This document shows, piece after piece, positions 1 through 5,317 of a DNA stretch of 5,456 nucleotides. This DNA comes from Bacteroidales bacterium (GTDB lineage Bacteria; Bacteroidota; Bacteroidia; Bacteroidales; UBA12077), in NCBI GenBank assembly GCA_030600865.1, contig JAUVUS010000199.1, forward strand, positions 1-5,456, in the 5' to 3' direction. The translations under genes were made by a program, and so were the position numbers. How positions within the stretch are numbered: the first letter of the stretch is position 1; the number at the start of each line of letters is the position of its first letter. Under the pieces are notes generated by a model that was given only the letters and a program-made list of their open reading frames with translations, was not told where the DNA came from and ran no database searches.

Positions 1-128
1 CTGCAGAAGTTACTCGAGTATCTGCTTTAGTAAAAGTTGCCCCTGAAATTGCTGAAATGGATTTAAATCCATTTCAGCAATTTCAGGGGCAACTTTTACT
101 AAAGCAGATACTCGAGTAACTTCTGCAG
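1..128. repeat. Perfect 128-bp palindrome with no spacer at the window edge
   Basis: Bases 1-64 are the exact reverse complement of bases 65-128, with no mismatch and no spacer; the axis lies between 64 and 65. The centre is the self-complementary 12-mer GGATTTAAATCC (59-70). The right arm is genuine coding sequence of the minus-strand acetyl-CoA synthetase gene; the left arm is the same sequence read back. Long perfect palindromes without a spacer are unstable in bacterial replication (hairpins are cut by SbcCD-type nucleases), and this one begins at base 1. I therefore infer a fold-back made during amplification or assembly, seeded at the small natural palindrome, and not a biological element. 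It may extend left of the window. Confidence 0.97.
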
Positions 129-2055
129 CAAACATTTCTTCGTTAACACCTTCCTGTCCGCGAGCACCTTTAATAATACCATAACTACGAAGATTTTTAA
201 TCATTTTTCCTGCTTCATCTTTTGCTATCGGAGCTAGTCCTGCACTTACATCTTTTAATACTTCGATAAAAATTCCACCCAAACCACAAAGAACCATATG
301 TCCGAATTTAGGTTCTGCTTTTGCTCCAACAAATAATTCAGTTCCTGAAAGCATCGGTTGTAAAAGAATTGCAGTAGTATCCTTAATCTTTATCATTCTA
401 TCAAATTCCTTCGCTACAGTTTCTACATCTTTAACATTAAGAACAACACCACCAACATCTGATTTATGAACAGGTCCAACAACTTTCATTACAACAGGCA
501 AACCTAATTCTTGTGCAGATTTTACAGCATCTGCCTGAGTAGTCACAACAGCTTCTCCCGCTCTTGAGACTCCGGCTGCATCTAATAATTCCTGAACTTT
601 TTCAGGAGATAAATATCCATCTTCTGAATTATCTATTATATTTCTAATTTTTGTATTATCTATTTCAGGTAATTCTACATTTTCAGGAACAGGTTTTTCG
701 GTATTATAAATTTTCGCCAATGCATTTCCGAATACAACCTCATCAGGGAAATTAATTCGACCCTTTGCAATAAATGCATCAATCTCATCTTTTACATTGA
801 TAACTGATGGTAATATCGGATAAATTGGTTTTTTGCAAATTTTCATCTTCTCATCCAACAAATCGTAAACATCATAAACAGGAAATAAACCGGGGCTGCC
901 AAATATTACAGCCATTGCATCAATATTATCAAAATCATTTTCGCAGGCATCAATAATATGTCCAAGTTGTTCAGCTGTTCCTGTTGCCAAGAAATCAATT
1001 GGATTTGCAACTGATGAGCCAGGGTAAAGTTTTTCTAATAAAGCATCAGCTTTTGGTCCGTCAATATGCGGAATTTCCAATTTATTATTTGATAATGCAT
1101 CAGTTAACATTACAGCTGGTCCTCCGGCATTAGTAATAATTGCAATGTTTTTACCTTTTAATTCAGGATGCATAAATATTGATGCAACAGTTGCTAATTC
1201 ATCGCGCCCGGCACAACGAACAATTCCGGCTTTACGGAATAATGCATCAACAGCAACATCAGAACTTGCCAGGGCGCCTGTATGCGATGAAGCTGCCCGG
1301 CTACCTGCTTCAGAACTACCTGCCTTAATCGCTGCAATTTTACATCCTTTTCGGATTAAGGATGAAGCATGTTTAAGCAACATGTCAGGCTTATCAATAC
1401 TTTCTATATATAATAATTTAACTTTCGAGCTAGTTTCAGAATCAAAACTTTCATCCATATATTTCACAATCTCTTCAACACCCAACTGAGCACTGTTTCC
1501 AACTGAATATACACTTGAAAATTTCAAACCTTTTGGCACTCCTGATTCCATAATAAATACAGCTGTAGCACCAGAGCCTGAAATAAAATCAACACCTTGA
1601 GGATCAAGCTTTGGAATTGGAGTAGTAAAAATTCCGTTATGATTTTGATTTAATACACCTACACAGTTTGGTCCAATCAGGCATGCACCATTTTCATTTA
1701 CAATATCAACTACTTCCTTCTCTAATTTAGCACCTTCTTCGTTTTCTTCACTAAATCCAGCTGAAAGGATGATAAATGCTTTAGTCCCTTTTTGCTCTGC
1801 TAATAATCTTACAGTATCAGGGCAAAATTTAGCTGTAATGGCTAAAATTGCCATATCAACTTGTGGTAAGTCATTTGGATTTTTATAACTTTTCACACCC
1901 TGCACTTCATCTTCCTTAGGATTTGCAACATACAAATCGCCTTTAAAATTTCCATCAATAAGATTTTTTAAGACTTTCCCACCAGGTTTTTGAATATTAT
2001 CTGAACCACCTACAACTACAATACTCTTAGGATCAAGAAGCTGCTTTGTTATCAT
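10..2055 (-). CDS. ADP-forming acetyl-CoA synthetase (acetate-CoA ligase, NDP-forming), fused alpha-beta, C-terminus missing
   Basis: This cytosolic enzyme converts acetyl-CoA (or another acyl-CoA) + ADP + Pi to the acid + ATP + CoA, a substrate-level phosphorylation step in fermenters. An N-terminal CoA-binding Rossmann domain (about 1-130, nucleotide loop VVVGGSDN at 13-20) is followed by ligase domains (about 150-455) with the phosphohistidine loop SSHTGA (His258) and Glu218 in YIES, matching the catalytic His and Glu of archaeal ACD alpha subunits. An ATP-grasp beta part (about 480 onward) carries HKSDVGGV (His530), GLGGIF (591-596) and the metal-binding-type EMDLNP (661-666). The start MITKQLLDPKSIVVVGG fits the family; no Shine-Dalgarno is visible. 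Residues from about 665 on, including FQQFQGQLLLKQILE (667-681) and the stop, come from the edge palindrome and are not native. The real protein should run some tens of residues past DLNP. Substrate range (acetyl, propionyl, aryl) cannot be read from sequence. The family is certain; the 3' end is not. Confidence 0.95.
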   Translation of the reverse strand: MITKQLLDPKSIVVVGGSDNIQKPGGKVLKNLIDGNFKGDLYVANPKEDEVQGVKSYKNPNDLPQVDMAILAITAKFCPDTVRLLAEQKGTKAFIILSAGFSEENEEGAKLEKEVVDIVNENGACLIGPNCVGVLNQNHNGIFTTPIPKLDPQGVDFISGSGATAVFIMESGVPKGLKFSSVYSVGNSAQLGVEEIVKYMDESFDSETSSKVKLLYIESIDKPDMLLKHASSLIRKGCKIAAIKAGSSEAGSRAASSHTGALASSDVAVDALFRKAGIVRCAGRDELATVASIFMHPELKGKNIAIITNAGGPAVMLTDALSNNKLEIPHIDGPKADALLEKLYPGSSVANPIDFLATGTAEQLGHIIDACENDFDNIDAMAVIFGSPGLFPVYDVYDLLDEKMKICKKPIYPILPSVINVKDEIDAFIAKGRINFPDEVVFGNALAKIYNTEKPVPENVELPEIDNTKIRNIIDNSEDGYLSPEKVQELLDAAGVSRAGEAVVTTQADAVKSAQELGLPVVMKVVGPVHKSDVGGVVLNVKDVETVAKEFDRMIKIKDTTAILLQPMLSGTELFVGAKAEPKFGHMVLCGLGGIFIEVLKDVSAGLAPIAKDEAGKMIKNLRSYGIIKGARGQEGVNEEMFAAEVTRVSALVKVAPEIAEMDLNPFQQFQGQLLLKQILE

Positions 2056-2087
2056 ATTAATAATTTTTACTATTTTCTATTTTTACA

Positions 2088-2095
2088 CAAATATA
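2088..2095 (-). promoter_or_regulatory. Putative Bacteroidota -7 box for the acetyl-CoA synthetase gene
   Basis: Read on the minus strand this is TATATTTG, an exact match to the Bacteroidota sigma-70-type -7 consensus TAnnTTTG. It lies 32 bases upstream of the start codon, giving a short leader of roughly 25 nt. No good -33 TTTG was found at the expected 19-21 bp spacing; the nearest TTG is about 26 bp away. The -7 element alone is short, and the region is AT-rich. Confidence 0.5.
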
Positions 2096-2117
2096 CTAAA
2101 AAGAAAAGAGCTTCTTA

Positions 2118-2132
2118 CTTACAATCTGTAAG
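2118..2132. promoter_or_regulatory. Short inverted repeat near the -33 region of the acetyl-CoA synthetase promoter
   Basis: CTTAC and GTAAG arms (5 bp, perfect) flank AATCT. The site starts 22 bases upstream of the minus-strand -7 box, so a bound protein would cover the -33 region. It could be an operator, but 5-bp arms are common by chance in AT-rich DNA and I cannot name a regulator. Confidence 0.2.
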
Positions 2133-2299
2133 CATTTTGTCATATATATTTACAATTCGAAACTAACAATCAGAAATATTAACACGTTTGATAACTTACA
2201 TTATTAAACATATTATGCAACATATACATAAAAACATGTTATACAAAATAAAAGACAAAAAAGTCCTTTATTAAACATTTATTATTAAATGGATGTTAT

Positions 2300-2307
2300 T
2301 ACATTTG
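2300..2307 (+). promoter_or_regulatory. Putative Bacteroidota -7 box for hydE
   Basis: TACATTTG is an exact TAnnTTTG match 25 bases upstream of the hydE ATG. A transcript starting 5-7 bases downstream would have a leader of about 20 nt, typical of the phylum. The -33 element is weak: only ATTTATT-like sequence stands near 2277-2284. The match overlaps the Rex-like palindrome at 2305-2322, which would suit repression by blocking the polymerase. Confidence 0.5.
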
Positions 2308-2322
2308 TGAACGAATTAACAA
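2305..2322. promoter_or_regulatory. Rex-like operator candidate at the hydE promoter
   Basis: TTGTGAACGAATTAACAA is an 18-bp imperfect palindrome. Its arms TTGTGAA and TTAACAA pair at six of seven positions around four central bases. It agrees in length and outer bases with the Rex consensus TTGTGAAnnnnTTCACAA, differing at one arm position (TTAACAA for TTCACAA). Rex is the NADH/NAD+-sensing repressor that controls fermentation and hydrogenase genes in several anaerobic groups. The site covers the end of the -7 box and the expected transcription start, the right place for a repressor. The match is seen in the sequence; binding by Rex is inferred, and no rex gene lies in the window. Confidence 0.4.
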
Positions 2323-2332
2323 TTGCATTTTT

Positions 2333-3418
2333 ATGAGCAACACAATTGATACAATTTTAAAACAAGTGAATCTCTCTAAAGAAGATATCATCAGGCTTTT
2401 ACAAACAAATAAGGAAGACAGAAATAAAATTTTTACTCATGCAGCAAAAGTAAAAGCGGAATATGTTGGAAGAAAAGTTTATTATCGTGGTCTTATAGAA
2501 ATGTCGAATATTTGCAGTAAAAACTGTTATTACTGTGGTATTCGTTTAGACAACAAAAATGTTGAACGTTACGACATTAGTGATTCTAACATTATAGATG
2601 CAGCAAGATTTGCACATAAAAACAATTATGGATCAATTGTATTACAAGCCGGAGAAATTATATCACCAAAATTCACAAAACGTATATCTAATCTTTTAAA
2701 ACAAATAAAAGAGATTTCAAACAACAAATTAGGAATAACTATTTCGTTAGGTGAACAGCCTGATGAAGTGTACAAGGAATGGTTCGAAAGTGGGGCTCAT
2801 AGATATCTTCTTCGAATTGAATCTTCGAATCCTGATTTGTATTATAAACTGCATCCAAAAGATAAAAAGCACGATTTTGAAACAAGATTAAGTTGCTTAA
2901 AATCACTTCAAAAAATTGGATATCAAACAGGAACTGGTGTTATGATTGGCCTGCCTTTCCAGACTTATGAAGATTTAGCAAATGATCTTTTCTTTATGAA
3001 GGATTTTGATATTGATATGTGCGGAATGGGACCTTATATTGAGCATAATGAAACTCCTCTTTATGAATACAAAGATCTACTCATGCCAATTGACGATCGT
3101 TTTACTTTGACATTAAAAATGATTGCCCTTTTAAGAATTCTAATGAAAGATATTAATATTGCTGCAGCAACTGCATTGCAAGCAATTAATCCAATTGGAC
3201 GTGAAAAAGCAATAAAAGTTGGAGCAAATATAATAATGCCAAATGTTACTCCCGGAATGTATCGCAACAGCTATAAACTTTACGAAAACAAACCTTGTAC
3301 CGATGAAGAAGCTGCCGATTGCACAAATTGTATGGAAATGCGTATAGGTATAACCGGTGATGAAATTGGCTATAACGAATGGGGCGATTCGAAGCATTTT
3401 GAAAAAAGAAGAAGCTAG
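2333..3418 (+). CDS. hydE: [FeFe] hydrogenase H-cluster radical SAM maturase HydE
   Basis: HydE is a cytosolic radical S-adenosylmethionine enzyme that works after HydG, acting on the Fe(CO)2(CN)-cysteine synthon and yielding the diiron precursor that HydF scaffolds for the active site of [FeFe] hydrogenase. The 361-residue protein matches the family length (about 350). The radical SAM cluster motif CSKNCYYC (CX3CX2C; Cys61, Cys65, Cys68) is followed by a TIM-barrel core with VLQAGE (103-108), LLRIESSNP (159-167) and GVMIGLPFQT (202-211). The C-terminal CX7CX2C motif (Cys322, Cys330, Cys333) matches the accessory Fe-S site of Thermotoga HydE and separates it from the related biotin synthase (BioB) and PylB. 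The ATG start agrees with the family N-terminus; no Shine-Dalgarno is present. It is divergent from the acetyl-CoA synthetase gene (277 bp apart) and appears to be monocistronic; hydF, hydG and the hydrogenase must lie elsewhere. No key residue is missing. Confidence 0.95.
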   Translation: MSNTIDTILKQVNLSKEDIIRLLQTNKEDRNKIFTHAAKVKAEYVGRKVYYRGLIEMSNICSKNCYYCGIRLDNKNVERYDISDSNIIDAARFAHKNNYGSIVLQAGEIISPKFTKRISNLLKQIKEISNNKLGITISLGEQPDEVYKEWFESGAHRYLLRIESSNPDLYYKLHPKDKKHDFETRLSCLKSLQKIGYQTGTGVMIGLPFQTYEDLANDLFFMKDFDIDMCGMGPYIEHNETPLYEYKDLLMPIDDRFTLTLKMIALLRILMKDINIAAATALQAINPIGREKAIKVGANIIMPNVTPGMYRNSYKLYENKPCTDEEAADCTNCMEMRIGITGDEIGYNEWGDSKHFEKRRS

Positions 3419-3424
3419 TTTTTA

Positions 3425-3449
3425 GTTCAAAGTTTAAAGTTCAAAGTTT
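3425..3449. repeat. 7-bp tandem repeat, GTTYAAA, about 3.6 copies
   Basis: The units GTTCAAA, GTTTAAA and GTTCAAA follow without spacer, then a partial GTTT. They begin 7 bases after the hydE stop codon. Short GTTCAAA/GTTTAAA heptamer runs of this kind are, to my knowledge, common between genes in Bacteroidota and are usually variable in copy number; no function is established here. Confidence 0.85.
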
Positions 3450-3450
3450 C

Positions 3451-3462
3451 CCCAAATTTGGG
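3451..3462. repeat. 12-bp palindrome downstream of hydE, possible weak terminator
   Basis: CCCAAATTTGGG is a perfect palindrome 33 bases after the hydE stop. As RNA it can form only a 4-bp CCCA/TGGG stem with an AATT loop, followed by ATAGTTTT. That is a poor intrinsic terminator, but it is the only candidate directly behind hydE. Confidence 0.25.
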
Positions 3463-3492
3463 ATAGTTTTAAATCTCAAATTTGTTGGTATT

Positions 3493-3531
3493 ACTTAATC
3501 GTAGAAAATTCGTGAATTTTCCGAGTTAAGT
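3493..3531. repeat. 39-base long imperfect inverted repeat (hairpin)
   Basis: The core arms GAAAATTC (3504-3511) and GAATTTTC (3514-3521) are perfect and separated by GT. Outside them TCG (3499-3501) pairs with CGA (3522-3524), then ACTTAA (3493-3498) pairs with TTAAGT (3526-3531). The only irregularities are an unpaired TA on the left and a single G on the right. Seventeen pairs in 39 bases is well beyond chance. There is no T run, so it is not a typical terminator. It could be a transcript-end structure, a processed hairpin or a small mobile-repeat relic. Confidence 0.7.
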
Positions 3532-3535
3532 TTGC

Positions 3536-3562
3536 ATTTCAGTAATAGCTAATAACTGAAAT
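3536..3562. repeat. Inverted repeat, 8-bp arms
   Basis: ATTTCAGT (3536-3543) and ACTGAAAT (3555-3562) are perfect complements around an 11-base loop. It begins four bases after the preceding hairpin ends. Confidence 0.55.
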
Positions 3563-3572
3563 CTGATAAATA

Positions 3573-3597
3573 TCATTAGTATTTACCTTTCTAATGA
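3573..3597. repeat. Inverted repeat, 7-bp arms
   Basis: TCATTAG (3573-3579) and CTAATGA (3591-3597) are perfect complements around an 11-base loop, the same loop length as the preceding repeat. It ends one base before the possible -7 box at 3599, so it would overlap the -33 region and could act as an operator. Confidence 0.5.
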
Positions 3598-3598
3598 C

Positions 3599-3606
3599 TA
3601 TATTTG
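3599..3606 (+). promoter_or_regulatory. Possible Bacteroidota -7 box upstream of the TPR regulator gene
   Basis: TATATTTG matches TAnnTTTG exactly and is the same octamer as the -7 box proposed for the acetyl-CoA synthetase gene. It would give a leader of about 150 nt before the ATG at 3761, long for the phylum. No clear -33 TTTG is present at the expected distance. It is the best promoter match in this gap. Confidence 0.35.
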
Positions 3607-3724
3607 TATAAATTAAGTTTGATATGAATCCATTCTGTTCAAATAATTTATACCACAATTTTGGCAAAGGCCTTTTCGAGTGCTGGATTTGCTGATATTA
3701 AATTAAATACCCTTTTTAATATTC

Positions 3725-3738
3725 TTTGTTATAACAAA
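3725..3738. promoter_or_regulatory. 14-bp perfect palindrome just upstream of the TPR regulator gene
   Basis: TTTGTTATAACAAA is a perfect dyad ending 22 bases before the ATG. Its size and place suit a dimeric repressor site or a leader element. The regulator is unknown; autoregulation by the downstream protein is possible but unsupported. Confidence 0.35.
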
Positions 3739-3760
3739 TCCTTACTTCATTAAATTAATC

Positions 3761-5317
3761 ATGACTAAGTCTATTAGTTTAACAATATTATTGACTTTCA
3801 TTTTATTAATAGTTAAAACGTATCCTAATGATGTATATCAGGCTGATTCGATGATCATGAAACTTGGAGAATTACCAAATGATACAAATAAGGTAAACAC
3901 TCTTATTGAGATTATTGATAATTTAATCGAAACTAATTACAGTAAAGCTTTATATTATGGATACAACGCTTTAGAATTAGCAGTTAAATTAAATTATTAT
4001 GTTGGTATATCTAGGTCGTATTATTATCTTGGAGTTACATACAATTATAAAACAGATTATAAAAGAGCCATGATTTCCATACTGGAGAAAATGAAAATTG
4101 ATGAATTCCTAAATGATACAATAGCCATTGCTGATAACTATACCTTTATTGGAAATATATATTATCAGGTCATGGAGTACCATAAAGCACATGAATATTA
4201 TATTAAAAGTCTGAAATTATATGAGAGTATGAATTATTTGAAAGGTTTAGGGTTTACATATAATAATTTGGGAAATATATTCGAAGTATTTCAGCAACCT
4301 GAAAAAGCTGAAGAAAATTACCTCATGTCAATAAATATTGATAAACAAAATAATGATTTCAAAGGTCTGTCCATAACGAATAACAATCTTGGTAATTTGT
4401 ATTACAAACAGTTTTATGATACAAGTGCAGTAAATTATTTTTACAAGGCCATAAAGTATCTTCCTCGCGCAAACAGAGTAAGTATTACGGTACTAGTATA
4501 TAATAATCTGGGAGATTACTTCCTTTGGGCTGAGAATAATGATTCAGCATTATATTACTTAAACAAAGCTTATTCTATTGCCGAAGAATATAATCTCCCC
4601 TATTTTAAAAATAATATTGGATCTTCTCTTAGTAAAATATATGCAATGAATAATGATTTCAAAAAAGCATTTGCGTACCAGTCTATACACAAACAATTAA
4701 ATGACAGTATTCTCAGCATTAATAATTCCGGAGGACTAACTCTATTAGAATTCCAATATGAACAAGAAAAAGAAGAAATTGAGCAAAACTTACTTTATTT
4801 TAAGAAGCAAAAAAAGATAAAATCAATTGTATGGGTAATTTCTGTCTTTATTCTTATCGTGACTGCTACAACTATTTCATTTATTATTTATCAGAAAAGT
4901 AAAATTAGGGAGAGTAATTTAAATAAAGAAAATATAAAGATAGAAGCTTTGAGATTGGAAGAACAACTTGAATTCAAGAATAAAGAGATTGTCGTTATAA
5001 TGATGAATTTATTTGAGAGGAATGAATTAATTAATAAAGTTGTAAATAACCTCACGTCAATCCTTCCAGATATAAAAAGAACAAATTACTCAGGTATAGA
5101 AAATGTTATTACAGATTTAAAAGGCAACTACTATGAAAATATTTTAAAAGAATTTGAGTGTAGATTCCAAAAAGTGCATATCAATTTCTTTAAAAATATT
5201 AGTCAAGATTATCCAAACCTAACAGGAAATGATTTAAAATTATGTGCTTTTTTAAAAATGAATATGAGCACCAAAGATATAGCTTCTCTAACTCACCAAA
5301 CATTAAATACAAAATGA
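3761..5317 (+). CDS. TPR-repeat, membrane-anchored regulator with truncated C-terminal helix-turn-helix
   Basis: A Bacteroidota-type signalling protein of unknown ligand. A signal peptide or N-terminal anchor (hydrophobic 5-18) leads to an array of about six or seven TPR repeats (roughly 44-315; clear units start near 82, 122, 162, 202 and 240, several carrying YNNLGN-like motifs). A coiled coil follows (about 330-352), then one membrane helix (about 354-377), a second coiled coil (about 382-418) and a C-terminal LuxR/GerE-like helix-turn-helix region. The TPRs are probably periplasmic and the HTH cytoplasmic. The motif FFKNISQDYPNLTGNDLKLC followed by AFLKMNMSTKDIASLTHQTLNT (476-517) is typical of the family, which normally continues with an IEVARTRLRKKL-like recognition helix. 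Here it meets K and a stop at 5315-5317 where the sequence switches to unrelated DNA, so some tens of residues are lost and DNA binding is probably abolished in this version. The ATG is chosen because the signal peptide begins there; no Shine-Dalgarno is seen. Confidence 0.85.
   Translation: MTKSISLTILLTFILLIVKTYPNDVYQADSMIMKLGELPNDTNKVNTLIEIIDNLIETNYSKALYYGYNALELAVKLNYYVGISRSYYYLGVTYNYKTDYKRAMISILEKMKIDEFLNDTIAIADNYTFIGNIYYQVMEYHKAHEYYIKSLKLYESMNYLKGLGFTYNNLGNIFEVFQQPEKAEENYLMSINIDKQNNDFKGLSITNNNLGNLYYKQFYDTSAVNYFYKAIKYLPRANRVSITVLVYNNLGDYFLWAENNDSALYYLNKAYSIAEEYNLPYFKNNIGSSLSKIYAMNNDFKKAFAYQSIHKQLNDSILSINNSGGLTLLEFQYEQEKEEIEQNLLYFKKQKKIKSIVWVISVFILIVTATTISFIIYQKSKIRESNLNKENIKIEALRLEEQLEFKNKEIVVIMMNLFERNELINKVVNNLTSILPDIKRTNYSGIENVITDLKGNYYENILKEFECRFQKVHINFFKNISQDYPNLTGNDLKLCAFLKMNMSTKDIASLTHQTLNTK
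5308..5316. other. Junction between the TPR regulator gene and foreign integrase sequence
   Basis: Regulator homology runs to THQTLNT (511-517, ending at 5311), where the family would continue with an isoleucine-type codon. From ATG at 5314 the plus strand reads as recombinase in a different frame. The A run at 5311-5314 is a possible microhomology at the join. By hand count G+C is about 25% in 5161-5220 and about 40% in 5314-5456. Both genes are incomplete at the join, which indicates a deletion, a rearrangement or an assembly/amplification chimera, not a clean insertion of a complete element. The exact base cannot be fixed. Confidence 0.65.

Larger units (their letters stand above)
3419..3760. 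other. Intergenic region rich in small repeats and inverted repeats
   Basis: These 342 bases between hydE and the TPR regulator gene contain no convincing gene or tRNA. In order they hold a 7-bp tandem repeat, a 12-bp palindrome, three successive inverted repeats (3493-3597), a possible -7 box (3599-3606), the small palindrome AAAGGCCTTT (3666-3675) and a 14-bp palindrome (3725-3738). There is no classical GC-rich hairpin followed by a T run after hydE, so the terminator is not obvious. Each element is listed separately. Confidence 0.7.

Noticed and set aside
1..128. Palindrome considered as a transposon end, replication origin, telomere-like hairpin or attachment site
   Set aside because: Its right arm is plain conserved coding sequence of the synthetase and it contains no separate element; a fold-back copy explains every base.
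1145..1489. Open frame of 114 codons on the plus strand inside the acetyl-CoA synthetase gene
   Set aside because: It lies wholly opposite a well-conserved gene and its translation has no recognisable domain; it is a shadow frame.
2137..2155. TTGT...ACAA dyad considered as a second Rex-like site
   Set aside because: The two half-sites span 19 bases instead of 18 and the inner arm bases do not match the consensus; it probably reflects AT-rich composition.
3061..3397. Two overlapping minus-strand open frames inside hydE
   Set aside because: They are antisense to conserved HydE sequence, including the C-terminal cysteine motif, and show no family features of their own.
2333..3418. Alternative identities for the radical SAM gene: biotin synthase (BioB) or methylornithine synthase (PylB)
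   Set aside because: The C-terminal CX7CX2C motif and the overall sequence match HydE, and no biotin or pyrrolysine genes are adjacent.
3624..3695. A 23-codon frame (MNPFCSNNLYHNFGKGLFEC, then WIC) 17 bases after the possible -7 box at 3599-3606
   Set aside because: The promoter spacing and three cysteines are suggestive of a leader or small peptide, but there is no ribosome-binding signal, no known similarity and no conservation evidence; a frame this short is expected by chance.
2056..3760. CRISPR array, tRNA, rRNA or riboswitch in the intergenic regions
   Set aside because: No regularly spaced long repeats, cloverleaf or recognisable aptamer core was seen in 2056-2332 or 3419-3760.
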